DNA of 64,000 bases, taken from Bombyx mori. Lineage: Eukaryota > Arthropoda > Insecta > Lepidoptera > Bombycidae. The position numbers and the translations under genes were made by a program. The stretch is from the NCBI RefSeq assembly GCF_030269925.1, contig NC_085129.1, forward strand, positions 15,119,501 to 15,183,500, written 5' to 3'. Positions 11,359 through 23,852 of this stretch are shown here, in pieces. The notes beneath the pieces were generated by a model. The model saw nothing but the letters and a program-made list of their open reading frames with translations, was not told where the DNA came from and did no database searches. Numbering within the stretch: position 1 is the stretch's first letter; every line of letters starts with the position of its first letter.

Positions 11359-13129
11359 GTATGCTTAGGAAGTCCGCGGCGCTATCAGCATTGAGCTGAT
11401 TAGCTCGAGCAACTCAACTGGAATATTATGTAGTATCTATCTTTACGCGTATTATTTGCTATTCTATAACCCTGAACTCATACCGTGTACGTCATCACTC
11501 GGACGCGTTACTTAATGTATGTTGAACGTTTCACATTAAACAGCCTAAAGTAGGGTGTTCTTTTGTATTATTAATTTATATAAAAAATATAAATATGTTA
11601 TTTGGTCCGAATTTATCAGAAATATGTATGTACAAATATGAACTAAAAGCGTTAACGATACCCAGACTACGAATATTACTAAGCGATATTGGGACCGAGC
11701 CCCAAAAAAATTATTGACAATTCCTGCATTATAAGAAACGGGCATGTTTCCGCCTACATCTCAAGAAAACGCCGAGAGAATACGATACTTTCATAGATAA
11801 TACACATAAATTAGTTAGATTATTATTAGATTATATAGAATATATAAAAATTAGTTAAATTAGTTAGATAAGCAACTCAAGCACTCAACAAAAATGTTTA
11901 CGGGCGTCGGCTACTAGATGGCTTCGCATCGATTAGTTTCTCATTGTTCCTGTTGATGGCAGTAACAAATTACCTATCCTATATTTCATTTTCAATGAAA
12001 GATTTTTTAAATTTTCAAAAGCACTTATTGATAAAAAAATTATTAATTTGTCTATAACAAAGACTTGTATGATTTTTTTTTCTGTGTTTAGGTACACAGT
12101 AATTAAATACCTTAACTTTAACAACATAAGTTTAGGGGCATCCGCTACAAGATGTCGATGGTTTCCATACAAAAAAAATGTTGGCCTAAAGTATCACAGT
12201 TTCAGGGCCCTGGATACTCCGGCTCTGTAGTGATTGCTTGAATTCAACCACAACGTGACTTTCAATTCTGCGATAGATGGCGCTGCACGGATAATAAAGG
12301 AATCCTGCAATTATCAATTAATAGATTGTCCATTTGATGTATAAAAGCTTAATTATATATTTTCTAACTGTGAGTTGTCACGTACGACGTGACACATCCA
12401 TTTGGATCGACATTATAACGTGGCTACATGCAGAATTTAAATGACTATTATAAAATAGATAATTTATTGTGGCTATTATTTAGTGTGCGCCGCAGCTTAA
12501 TTGAAACAGGACATGAATATTAACAATTAAATATTGAATATACTAGCGAAAATTTGTTCCGCTTAAAATCGGGTCGGGCAAATGCGTTTATATGCCTATT
12601 AACAGCAGTAGCAATAAAGGAATAATTTTCTCCTATCGGTTATACTAGTGATTAAATAACAAATTGACAAAATGTCCCATAATTGTCGTTAGCGCGATTC
12701 AGAATTTTAGATACATAACACGTATAAATAATACATACGTATAAACGCAAATCTTACTAACAATTATTAAGAAATCATTTGTTGACAAAACTTAATGAGT
12801 TTTCTTACGGTTGTTAATCCTTGCATCTCGCTATCGTTATGACTAAGTATAAATCATAATCCTAATTTCATCATTTCGGATATGCTTTTCTTCCCAAAAC
12901 ATATTTTACGAAACCGCATAGTTTTTTGGACTTTAACTTGTGGTGTCAGTCTGTTTTGTATTAATATAGGCTTTAATTTTTAGATCGACTATTCAAAGAT
13001 ATATAGAACTCACATAGATCATCTGTAATACATTTAGGACGAATTACGATATGTAATCGTTATTTTGAACTGTGTGTGAATCTGAATTTGTGCTTCTGTT
13101 GTCGCATACCTTAAACTATACTAGAATAT

Positions 13130-13562
13130 TATATTTAGATCGCTTGGAGCCTCTGGGTGGGTCTGCGGAGGGACTTCGGTTCCCTCTGTATTTTGTACCG
13201 CATGTTCCATGGCGAGTGCTCTGAGGAATTATTCGAGATGATACCAACGTCTCGTTTTTACCATCGCACCGCCCGCCACCGGAGTAGAGTTCATCCATAC
13301 TACCTGGAGCCACTGCGGTCATCCACAGTGCGTTTCCAGAGATCTTTTTTGCCACGTACCATCCGGCTATGGAATGAGCTCCCCTCCACGGTGTTTCCCG
13401 AGCGCTATGACATGTCCTTTTTCAAACGAGGCTTGTGGAGAGTATTAAGCGGTAGGCAGCGGCTTGGCTCTGCCCCTGGCATTGCTGAAGTCCATGGGCG
13501 ACAGTAACCACTCACCATCAGGTGGGCCGTACGCTCGTCTGCCTACAAAGGCAATTAAAAAA
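13130..13562 (+). mobile_element. LINE 3' end, best-preserved reverse-transcriptase C-terminus
   Basis: Non-LTR retrotransposon fragment, 5'-truncated. A 116-residue frame (13157-13507) carries GSLCILYRMFHGECSEELF, then SRFYHRTARHRSRVHPYY, FLPRTIRLWNELPS and MSFFKRGLWRVL, ending in HGRQ before a stop. This is the C-terminal tail of ORF2, after the polymerase core. A short frameshift lies near 13155. The 3' UTR is short (GGTGGGCCGTACGCTCGTC, GCCTACAAAGGCAATTAAA). It serves as the local reference for the other tails. The clade is not assigned (jockey/CR1-like by gestalt only). Confidence 0.9.
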
Positions 13563-13575
13563 AAACCAGTCGTCG

Positions 13576-13868
13576 TCGTTGCTTAAAAGATAAGACGTCC
13601 GGTTCATTCGTATCAAGCAATGCGATTCGAATCCCGCAGGCAGATGCCATTTTTTCTAATGAAATACATACTTAATACATACGATGACGGAATAACATGG
13701 TGTAATAAAAATCAAACCCGCAAAATTTTTAATTTGCGTAATTACTGGTAATAGAACGTTTTGTGAACCCGCACGGGTAGGAACTACAACCCTACCTAAT
13801 TTTTGCTGTGAAGCAGTAGATGCCTTCCGGTCTGAATGATGCAACAGCCGTTCTACAGTTCAATGGAA
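13576..13868 (+). mobile_element. Bm1 SINE with head, 3'-truncated
   Basis: tRNA-like head with AAAAGATAAGACGTCCGG (A-box region) and GCGATTCGAATCCCGC (B box), then AATTTGCGTAATTACTGG and a diverged body. The similarity stops near 13868 and no A-tail is present. Confidence 0.85.
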
Positions 13869-14319
13869 ACTGCGACCTAATATCCAAGACAATGTGGTAG
13901 TTTTCACGTTGCGATATAAAACAAACTATACAAAAAATAAATGTGCAATATTCATTTCAATAACACTACTATCACTTGTGGAGATAAGGTACCTTCTATT
14001 TTTCTGTTGTAAACTATCTGCGTATTGTCTAAAAATTAATTTTGTATTTGTTGCAGGTAAAAATCGCCCGGTCGTACTAAATGCTAAAGTTAAATAGAAG
14101 CAAAACGTATCGAAAAAAAGTAAGTAGTTATTGTAAAACTGTAAAATGCATTCAATGATTTTAACATTAATAGAAAACTTTTTATCTCAAAAATCAACTC
14201 TACATGGAGATAGCAAATGATAATAGATACAAAAGTCGGATGCGCATTATTTTTTAAAAGTAGATTAGGAAATACAATGTAGTGAATAAACAATATAGCT
14301 TTTTATGGTTCATGTTGGA

Positions 14320-14545
14320 TCGCACCATTGCCCCAACCGCCACAAAATCTGAGCTTATCTCTACTATATATTATCTTCTTCCATTCACAGTACGTTTCTA
14401 GAAAATGCTTTTTGGATGTTGTTTGGGAACTACCTTCAGCGGTGCTACTCTAGTTCTGTAACATATCCATCACTAGAGGCTTGAACAGTGTCTTGGCTTG
14501 ATTCCCGGTATTAGTGACACTCACCATCAAGTCAACTTTAAACTC
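14320..14545 (+). mobile_element. Decayed LINE 3' region
   Basis: Weak but collinear match to 13270-13540: TTCACAGTACGTTTCTAG, GGGAACTACCTTCAGCGGTG, ACTCACCATCAAGT. Older than the other copies. Confidence 0.55.
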
Positions 14546-14933
14546 TACGGCATTCAAAGACAATAATGATTTAAAACTAACTACCCTCTTCTATATTTTA
14601 AACATTAGCAGTAAGTTCTAAACTAAAACATCAAGTTAAAAAAAAATTGTAATACAAAGAACATAAAAGTTCTTAAAGTTATGTTTCAAGCTTACCTAAC
14701 TATGTTTCGTAAGGCCGGCGTTCCGCATACAAATTGTAAACACGTAACAATAAGAACTTTAATAATGAGGCTGTGACTACCATCGGTGCGAAATTGAATT
14801 AAATTTAAAAAGCATGCCAGCGTCTCGTGTTCGCTTGCTTGGAGCGGTGTTACTTATCGTTCAAATTATTTCTGCAACAAATACGTTCTAATTTGAGATA
14901 TTGATAAAAGATCACCCCTATTGAGATCCTGCC

Positions 14934-15079
14934 TTTTTTTTGTTGCTTAGATGCGTGAACAAGCTCATATCCTTCCTGGCTGCCCCACCCTTCAACTCAA
15001 AGCGCATTCTTCACGGCAGAAATAGGCAGGGTGGTGGTACCTACCCGTGCGCGCTCACAAGAGGTCCTACCACCAGTAA
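14934..15079 (-). mobile_element. Bm1 SINE, head-less and internally deleted
   Basis: Tail end TTGTTGCTTAGATGCG jumps from about CATATCCTTCCTGG directly to GCTGCCCCACCCTTC, losing roughly 100 bp. It then continues to CCTACCACCAGTAA. Confidence 0.82.
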
Positions 15080-15177
15080 AAAATCCTCATATTTGAATGC
15101 GTCTACGGGATGTTGTTAACTTTTTAGTGGAGTAATTTACCCTATTCTGTACCTATATTTAAGATTTCCTAATTGTT

Positions 15178-15292
15178 CTTCCCTCTTCAAACAAGATTTT
15201 GTTATGCCCCAGGCGGTGTTGACGCCCATCAGCGACCGTAACCACGACCCATCGGGTGGACTTTATAATCTACTGTCTACAATAAAACTAAC
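15178..15292 (+). mobile_element. Decayed LINE 3' tail
   Basis: CCTCTTCAAACAAG, GCCCATCAGCGACCGTAACC and TCGGGTGGAC line up with the LINE tail. Heavily mutated. Confidence 0.5.
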
Positions 15293-16353
15293 ACGCTCAT
15301 CAGAACAATTGTCCCGTGTGACCTTCAACCTATTATGGTTGGAAAGGTAGACTTTACTTCGGACATATCTCTGTATACAGTATTTTATTAGTAATAGGTA
15401 TTTATCGAAATTTTATATACGTAGCCTCAAAAGATAAGCCGAACTGAAGAGAGTTCTCAAAAGAAAAGGACTGACTTTTTTACAATAGCAGCGGAATTGA
15501 ATATCCTCCCGTCCGCGTCTTGGGAAATAACGAGTGAAAATAACAAACCAGTAATTTTCAATTCAATTTATCTCACGCTTATAGGCTTGCGATTGAAGAA
15601 TAAGGTGCTATGTTTAGTTGTTACGTACGACTTCTCTAATGACCGTGTTAGAAAATACGCACCTTTCTTGCGAAAGATGGCCGATTCAAAAGTTGAATCA
15701 AATGACGTGCAATAAAAATGAACACTTATAAAACTTTGGAAATACTATTCTTCTTCACTTTTAAAAATAATTTCGCTACCGTTCGAAAGCGGTCCAATCG
15801 CAACTGATGATAGCCGTCATGTCATTGTCAGCGTAAATGCCCTGCAAACAGGATGTACTCACATCATAAAAATCATATTAGAAAATCGTCTTGTTATTAC
15901 ATGGCTAAATCACTGATGACCTTGGAATACTGTTACTGCTAGCGCTATATCCGAGTTCGGTTTCTGGTTAATGTTAACCTTTGTAAAAAAGATAGCGTAG
16001 AAGCTCCATTCCAAAAAACATTCACTTCAACAACTAGAGACATCTTAAAAGTGGCTTCCTGTAACGCTCTTATCAATAATTTATATTGATATATAGTTAA
16101 TAATATACAACACATATTGATATTTGTATCCTCGAATCCAGTTCCTCATAGTGCACCTCAAGGTAAATCTTTCCGAAAACTTGTAAGAGATCTAATAATT
16201 AAGTAATTTAGTCTTTCATTGGGTTCGCGCTTCCAAAATTTACTTAATGGGAAATTATATTTCAGTAATCAGAGATATAAAGTGAGTCAGTTTAGAGGTT
16301 TTTGTAAATACCGCACGGTGATAGGCGAACGAATCGATTAACTTTTTTTTCAG

Positions 16354-16432
16354 GAAGGATGTGGTCTGTGCCGGTGACAGAGTAGTGAATCCAGATCGAA
16401 TAGTACCGCCTTCCTACCTTCAGGCACAGAGG
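16354..16432 (+). CDS. Candidate internal coding exon, unidentified gene (26 codons)
   Basis: A strong acceptor (T8 then CAG at 16351-16353) and donor (GTAAGC at 16433) bracket 79 nt. Read from 16355 it gives KDVVCAGDRVV, then NPDRIVPPSYLQ, ending AQR in phase 0. The other two frames contain stops. A leading split-codon base requires an upstream exon ending in phase 2, which 11224-11358 does not. Use of a weaker AAG acceptor at 16357 would restore the frame. Its phase-0 end could splice to the liprin-alpha exon at 58324, but the peptide does not resemble the liprin-alpha N-terminus. I do not recognise the family. Confidence 0.5.
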
Positions 16433-17044
16433 GTAAGCGTTAGTCCAAAATAATTATGACTTCAAGTTCAGGACTCGTGAATCAGCTGATTAAATGTTTT
16501 CCCTCTCAAATTTGGCGGCCATTTTGGCATCGTCCGCCATTTCCAATGCGTCCAACAGATACAATACGTTTCGAATTCACGAACATTTGTCACAATAGAC
16601 ATTAAATATGTTGATTTATTCGTTCCTAACACGAACGGTTGAATAGTTTTGTGTTTGGTTGCGATTAATTCTTATTGTTTCATGCAACACGAAGCAATGC
16701 TCTGATTTATGTTTGTTTCAGTGGTATATTGTATTCGTTGAAGAATAATGATTGAATTTCAATGTGTTCATTATGCATTTTATTACAATAGTGAAAGGTA
16801 ATAGACGACCAAAACCTCGTTTATAAACATCCACATTATTTTTAATCTAGGTAAAATTGGCATTCTTTTGAACTATTGTTTTTTGTTTCAAATTTCCTTT
16901 AGTCGTTCACCCTTGGTAGGGTGGTTGTGTTTAATGACGATGCATATTCATTGCCAAAAGCAACCTCCGCGATTTTCATCTACTTGTTGCGGTCTTCAGT
17001 GTCTCTGGAACTTTGCACCAAAGACTTGCTTGCTTTGATGAGGT

Positions 17045-17330
17045 CTTTCTGTCTGTGAAGCGGATGGCCCACGTTTCGATGCGACTGTGCCGGTGTTCGA
17101 ATCCCGCAGGCAGGTACCAAATTTTCTGATGAAATACTTAATGTTCACGATTTATTGCCACTTTAAAAGAACAACATCGTGTAATGAAAATTAAACCCTT
17201 AAAAATTTAGGTAATTACTGCCAGTAGAACGACCTGTAAACCTGTACACGGGTAGATTCCGGTTACCTCTTGAGACCAACTGGGTCATGAGCTCATCTGA
17301 CTGTCTACAAACTCTACAAAAAGCCGACTC
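17045..17330 (+). mobile_element. Bm1 SINE, diverged, with head
   Basis: B box GTGTTCGAATCCCGCAGG at about 17093, then ATCGTGTAATGAAAATTAAACC, GTAATTACTGCCAGTAG. An internal deletion follows, to a diverged tail with GGTCATGAGCTCATCTG. Confidence 0.78.
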
Positions 17331-18876
17331 ACAGTCAACAAGTTTGAATGAATTCTTAAAAATATCATGAAACTGTCGATCTTGTAACGGAACATCGTGT
17401 TCTGAGCGCCCGAAGGCTACAGATGACATAATTTTCTAAACGATCATTTTATTATTTGCGCATGAAAATACCCTAAAAGTATTGATAATAAAGTTTTATT
17501 TTATCATCATCGCCTTTGAGTTTCATCGTTTGGCGTGGTTCCACTTTTGTGACGATAACTGAAATTTTATGAATCAAAAACTTTGTTGAGCGACGATTTC
17601 GAACGAATCCACTTTGTTACTTTCGAACACTGCCCGTTAAATTGTTTCGTAATGTATCGAAGACCGATTTAGTCTCGAAATAAAGCTTTTCAAAATTTTA
17701 GGTCAAGCTCATAACTTTACTACATACCTACATGGTGAGTAAAAGTAGACGCCTCTGATCGTGCCCTGTTGAACCCTGTAAGTGCAGGCACGGCTTGAAA
17801 GGTGCCAAAGGGGCTTTAAGGCAAATGGGCTTTGCGCACCTCCTCCGTGAATTGTTACGAGCGCGTGCCGTGTTATGAATTACTCTAGTTTTTTTTCTAC
17901 AAAGAGACGGGCAAAAATTATTACTCTTCTAGCGTAGATGACGCTACGACAAGGGAATAAACGCTAATGCCACTCGCTTTGGAAAAGTTTATGGTACAAA
18001 AGCTCGCTTGCTTGAGTTTCTTCTGCAGTGCTTCGGGAGAGAAATGGCTTTATAATTACCAAAGAAGGCTGAAGATGAAAATGAAATGATGAATGAAAAA
18101 TGTTGATGATAGTATATAATGTTATTAAACTGGTTATTAAACATCTGGACTTTACAATGTCAGAGCACAGCTGTCTATGGAAAGTCTCCCATGGATTTAC
18201 AGAACCCCGACCCGGCTCTGTAGCAAAATTACAGTTAAAATTTGCCACGTCAAGCATGAGCCTCTATTAACAATCGGAAACCTGACCTGATTCCGCCGGT
18301 CCACCACGCCAAATAATACTGCAAATTACAGTGGCCAGCTTTTATTAATAGATGTGATTAATTGTTATTCATTTCTCAAATTTTTGCCATCCATTACTGC
18401 TTCGAAAGTTTTTCCAAACTACAAAGAGATCCGTTCAGAAACGAGTGCGACGATTGAATTACGGTACGTTTTTAATTAATTCAAGATTCCGAGATCAGGA
18501 TGAATAGGAACTACATCGTTAGCAGACGAGAGTCGTATTCAGTGTAGTTCGTTCATATATCGATGTGAAGATCAAGTGCTATAGGAGGGTATGTTCAAAG
18601 ATATTTTGCATATCTGGACCTTAATTATATTCATCCTAATTGTGTGATGTGGTCAAATGAGTTTGAAGCTATATACCTCTTGTACTTGTAACTTGTACAA
18701 CTGACGAAGCGTGTTGCGGATAATGGTATGTTTAAAAAAAGTGTTATTACATTATTGCGAAAAATAAAGATTCAAAAAAAAAACTTGTACAATATATAAT
18801 GCGTTAGTATTTGTTGACGAATTAATGCACTAAACTATAGCTGGCTGCTTTGGTTGTCTTTGATCAATACCAGGTA

Positions 18877-18985
18877 ATGACAACCTCTCCTCCTTGCGTC
18901 GATAGTCCTTAAGGCTGAGGGTCGTGTCCTCCTCTAATAACTTTCTCCCGGATTATCCTGCGCCATTCCTGCCTATCCTCGGCTG
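18877..18985 (-). repeat. Decayed interspersed repeat, possibly LINE coding remnant
   Basis: CTTAAGGCTGAGGGTCGTGTCC and CGCCATTCCTGCCTATCCTCGGC resemble a repeat common in Lepidoptera. Assigned from general pattern only; strand is uncertain. Confidence 0.35.
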
Positions 18986-19447
18986 TGTGGATAACGATGG
19001 TAATGACTCTTATGTAACAGTAATTTCCAGGTAAATTGGACTAAAATATAAACTGTCTACTATTAAATAATACTTGTCATGCAACACGTAAAAATAGTAT
19101 TAGTAGGTATTGAACACAATTACTACATTTAACAGGTTCTACTATGATTTTTTTTATTGAATAAGGGTAGACACATGTATACTGAAGACAGTAAGATGCT
19201 AGGAGCAGACAATCCGCCACGCTTTCTAGATCATTGATGTATCGGAAATTGACTAATATCTCTGAAATCATAGATATAGATTTATTGATATTTATTCAAT
19301 TTATTCGTGTTCCATGATTTATTTATCTGCATTATAAGATTCTAATGCAGAATAAGGAAGATTCTAAATTACAAAACTTTCGGTTGTATTTAAATATTAA
19401 ATGTTGGTTATAATTAAGTGTGATTGGAATTCACTATAATCTATCTA

Positions 19448-19739
19448 TCTATCTGTATATATAAAAATGAATTGCTGTTCGCTAGTCTTGCTAAAACTCG
19501 AGAACGGCTGGATCGATTTGGCAAATTTTGGTCTTGAATATTTGTGGAAGTCCAGGGAAGGTTTAAAAGGGAGATAAATATGAAAATGCTCGGATATAAT
19601 AAAAATAAAAATTGGTTTTTCCTTTGATGTGTTCCCCGTCGGACAGATTCCTTTTGTTTGTTTGAAATTTATTTTATACAAAAATGTAGGTCTTTTATGT
19701 ATCGATTGAGGCACTGCGAAGTCTGCTGGGTCAGCTAGT
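19448..19739 (+). mobile_element. Non-autonomous Helitron, family B
   Basis: Begins TCTGTATATATAAAAATG after host A and ends GGGTCAGCTAGT before host T. No target duplication, 292 bp, non-coding. Two further copies lie at 33357-33622 (+) and 36832-37119 (-). Internal landmarks are AACTCGAGAACGGCTGG and ATCGATTGAGGCACTGCG. The open frame inside (minus strand, 89 aa) is not a gene. Confidence 0.87.
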
Positions 19740-19912
19740 TAATTATATATATTGAAACAGAAATGTGTAAAGTCGATATGAAGATTTCTTTTAAGAGCGT
19801 ATACTTCTGAAATTGATTGATCATCTTCAAGTGTTAGTTGTGTCTCTTACCCAGTGGGCTTATTCCCGTTTACATGAGAGTCTGTGTTCTCCTATTCCTT
19901 TAAACCTATGCG

Positions 19913-19944
19913 GAGCCGGGCAATATCGGCATATTGCCCGGCTC
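19913..19944. repeat. 14-bp perfect hairpin
   Basis: GAGCCGGGCAATAT and its exact complement flank the loop CGGC. It is GC-rich in AT-rich surroundings. Function unknown. Confidence 0.8.
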
Positions 19945-20828
19945 GGCTTTACAGAGATCGTATACTTTTTCAAGTGCACGGTTTCTGCGAATCTCCCCTA
20001 AATTTTTAGGTGAATTACATACCTACATATGTATATACGTGTTGGTTAAAAATATTTTTATGGTGTTCACTAAAGGTAGAGCGTTTTTTGAGCCGGGATA
20101 GGCACTACCGTCTATTCTAACATATATTACTGACGCGAAATTGTGTTCCAATTTGAACCATAGGATTTACAATACCATTGAGAAATAGACTCATGTTTCA
20201 AGATAGGCGACGCTGGTCGTGTCTATTATGGCTATCGGTAAACAAAATAAAAGATCAGGAAGTTTGCTTAGAATGTCTCAGCAGATATTAATAGTCCGCC
20301 AGCTTAGAGGAATATATATATACTAATACGGGTATATACATAATGGTGTGCTGATAAAACGCGCGGCAAAAGGTATGCGAGTACCGCGGAGCGTGGCCAT
20401 GACACCGATCATGCTTGTAGCGATCAGGGTTGACACTGACGATACTCAAACAGCAATATTCTGTTTCTATTGTAAATACTATATTTTGGTATCTAACGAT
20501 AAAATGTGCACGTGCCTCTATATTATTTTCATCTATGTTAGTTTCGTACCAAAAATAGACTGGATGTTGGTACATTGCCCTGTGAACGTACAATATGCCC
20601 ATCTTAAGATGTCTAAGCCCTTATTCTGCTAATAAGGACTTTTTCTACTGGAGATTTCTGATTAACAATCTAATTGTAACCTTGTCCGTCACATCTTTTG
20701 ACTAGTAGATCACCTAGTATAATATTAATAAAAAAAATCTGATTTTTTTTTTAATGTATCATTCATTATTTAAAAAAAAAACATGCGAACGCTCATCGCT
20801 ACTTGAAATGTGCCTGGAAATATACCGT

Positions 20829-21079
20829 ACTAGCTGTACCCGTCCGCTTCGCTATGCATTTAAAATAAAAATTATTATTTCCTACCCTCACCAAGATTCT
20901 CATCATTAACGTCCCCGCAACTGGTGTAGGGAGTCCAACACTAAAAAAAAAATTAGCCTATCCATTAAGTACATGTATTTTTTACATGGATACCAAGTTT
21001 CAAGTCAATCGAATGCATGGTCTAGTAGTTATAACGGAACATCCGTAAAAACCACTGTAGATTTATATATTAGTATAGA
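20829..21079 (-). mobile_element. Non-autonomous Helitron, family C
   Basis: On the minus strand it begins TCTATACTAATATATAAATC and ends GAAGCGGACGGGTACAGCTAGT (CTRRT terminus). It is 251 bp and non-coding. The base next to the 5' end is not the expected host A, so that flank may have mutated. Confidence 0.72.
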
Positions 21080-21724
21080 CTAGTGTTAAAAGAGTTTAGC
21101 TGTCAGCCCTAAGCTTACTACCCGTTAGTGTGGAATGCATTGATCAGGCGACCGCTGAACTATGCAATCTACACAACCTATCTTGTAGAATACTCTGCGA
21201 TATTAAACTATATTAATTAAAACATTCACGAATAATTATTGCGGTTATTAGTAGCAATTTCTCTGGACGCTATCCAAAAATATATGCCCAATAGAGCGAC
21301 CGCAATTTTTGCTTACCATTCTGCTGTGTATCATGTGTTACGGCTTGAAGTATTGAAGAATTGAGACTTGGATCTCATATTTCAAGGTCTGTTTCACGTT
21401 GCCAAGCAGTCACGACTTAATCAGTAAAATCAATAATATTATTCCCACTACCTCCTACCTGATACGTCAATTCAAAACCTTCATTCCATGTAAGTCGTGA
21501 AATTTTATGCTAAATCAAACTGAACTGAATATTACGATAAGAATATGACATTGGTATAAAATACAATCTATAGTAATTAAAATTTACTTCACCCTGTAAA
21601 ACATTTGAAGACTTGAACATACTGAAAGTGTAATTAATACTCGTAATATGTAAGGCGTCGTGCGCCCTTCTCGTGCCAGATTAGTGTCCGGATTGATAAC
21701 ACGACAGGTACCTGCACATGTTTT

Positions 21725-21960
21725 TTTTAAATTACTTAGATGGGTGAACGAACTCACAGCCCACCTGAAGTTAAGTAGTTACTGGAGCCTATAGACATCT
21801 ACGACGTAAATGCACCACCCACCTTGAGATATAAGTTCTAAGGTCTCAAGTATAGCTACAACAGCTGCCCCACCCTTCAAACCGAAACGTTTCACGGCAG
21901 AAATAAGCAGGGTGGCGGTACCTACCCGAGCGGATTCACAAGAGGTTCTACCACCAGTAA
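21725..21960 (-). mobile_element. Bm1 SINE, head-less short form
   Basis: From TTACTTAGATGGGTGAAC to CTACCACCAGTAA. A short deletion removes the ATTACTGC stretch after CCGAAACG. Otherwise complete up to the shared boundary. Confidence 0.88.
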
Positions 21961-23711
21961 ACATGTCAGCCGAGACAGACCTCGAACGAAATTGGTTTTA
22001 TGAAACAAATCTATTTCCATAATGTCTATCTTCCATATTAACCGATCTTGATAATCATCGTCACCTTGGCTAGTAGTAATCAGACTGGTAACGACCCTGA
22101 CTTAATCGAGCCATTCTTACTTCCCGATCTTTGATTCGTCATAAAGTCTTCTCACTTATCTTCCTAGTTCTTATTTGAAATACCACCTACTTAATATTAA
22201 CTTAATACTTCCTACTTTGCTCGTTTACTCGAAGTAATTAAGCGTGATAGTTTTGAAAATAAAATAGCTGTTGTATCGACTCTATTTTGATAGTCCTACC
22301 CTAATTTTCAAGGTCGCGACTTTTATCTTGTAGTGTTCTGAGGCCTCTGAACCGCAGGTGGACTCTGATCGTTTTCTCTGGTCAGCCAGGACTGTCACTG
22401 TCCATGCTAATATTAATTCGAGCGAACGCCCTATTTCGACGCGTCTAATCTTCCAGACGTTATTATCGACTCTTTGCGTTTCACAAAACCCGTTCAGCCT
22501 CAACCCTACGATTAAATAACACTGAAAAAACAACTGGAATCCACCTTGTAAATTACGTCACAACTAAAGCGATCCTTTCGAGACGTTAACTACGTATAAG
22601 TCCTCGAACCGGATCTAAGATAAAGGACACCGCGTCCTTATCGAGCCTGGATCGTAACATGACTACGGGCTCTAGTAGCCAACCTTAATTTGATGGAACC
22701 ACTTGATTTTACACGCGATTTCCTCGAATCAATTTTTATTGGCCTAGATTGGTAGATTAGCGCGACCGTCGTCCATAAGTTTTATTACGTAAAACAGAAT
22801 CTATTCTACAATACCTACGCACTCCCGAACAATTCACGCTACGTGTTTATTATAATTGAGAAAAAGCTGATAATCGTGAGACACGTGCTCAATTTAGAAT
22901 GAAGAATGAGAGGCACGCACGAGGTTTATTGCGGACAAAATACTACGAGGAAAACAAATCAATTATCTTTGACAATTGAACGAGATATTTAATCCTAAAC
23001 TAATCAGAGTTTTAAATGGAAAATTCTCAAACTTTCAACTTGATTTAATTTCCAAACCAAAACGTCCCTTATATTAAGTTGATTTTTTTCGAAATATTAG
23101 TCGGTAACGTGGTTTTCCCATGCGACGACGCAACCAACGTTATTTCCGAACTGTATTCCGTGTTACACATCATTACTACATATATCACGCACAACGTTCT
23201 ATGTTAAGGGAGACCTCCATATGACTATCAGTATCAGGCCGACGAAAGCGTTTGAAACGTCTTACACGTATCGCGCATTTTACGCTGGTCGCCAATTAAG
23301 TAAGAACTCTGTAATTGGTTATTAATTTGTTCTATCTAGGAGTAAAACATAAAATACTTTTCATATTGGTCGAGCCATCCAGGGACCAGTGCGTCCGACG
23401 TCTAAGACACTGCGCACACGATAGATGCGTTGGTTATCTTCGACGGAGCATTACATGGCATGGCGTGGGCCCAATGTAGCTCCACAAAACAAATTCCATG
23501 TCAGCGGACTTGACCCACGTCAGTATAATGTGTTCGTGTTCTACCGTATCTCACAAATTTGGATGTAGAAAAAACTCAGTTATGTATTTGTATCTCTGAT
23601 TTTAGATACGGCAATTTTGAGCCTGGTTCTGTGTGAATGCGGATAAGATGTCATCAATTTGCTTTGCTGTTATACATTTACGATGTTATTCTGAAAATCT
23701 TAATTGGGTGG

Positions 23712-23852
23712 CTCAGACTTTTCAGAGCAGAGTTAATCCATATTATCCAGAACCGCTGCGTTCATCGACAGTGCTTTTTCAAAGATTTTTCTGCCACGTA
23801 CCATCCGGCTTTGGAATGAGCTCCCCTCCACCGTGTTTCCCGAGCGCTATGA
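23712..23852 (+). mobile_element. LINE reverse-transcriptase C-terminus, fragment
   Basis: AGAGTTAATCCATATTATCC, TTTGGAATGAGCTCCCC and GAGCGCTATGACATGT match 13275-13415. The copy lacks the LINE 3' end, so it was cut after insertion or rearranged. Confidence 0.8.

Larger units (their letters stand above)
11359..16353. other. Interval between the two orphan exons, with repeats
   Basis: 11359-13129, 13869-14319, 14546-14933 and 15293-16353 are AT-rich with no recognisable coding sequence. The rest is LINE and Bm1 material annotated separately. No phase-correct linking exon was found. Confidence 0.45.
16433..19447. other. Unassigned stretches, 16.4-19.4 kb
   Basis: The gaps 16433-17044, 17331-18876 and 18986-19447 hold no recognisable gene. 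At about 18540 there is an arthropod-initiator-like TTCAGTG, followed at 18589 by a donor-like GGGTATG. This could be a non-coding first exon, but the signal is weak. Confidence 0.4.

Noticed and set aside
18535..18595. Initiator-like TTCAGTG followed by a donor-like GGGTATG
   Set aside because: Single weak motifs without CpG enrichment or transcript evidence; not enough to call a first exon.
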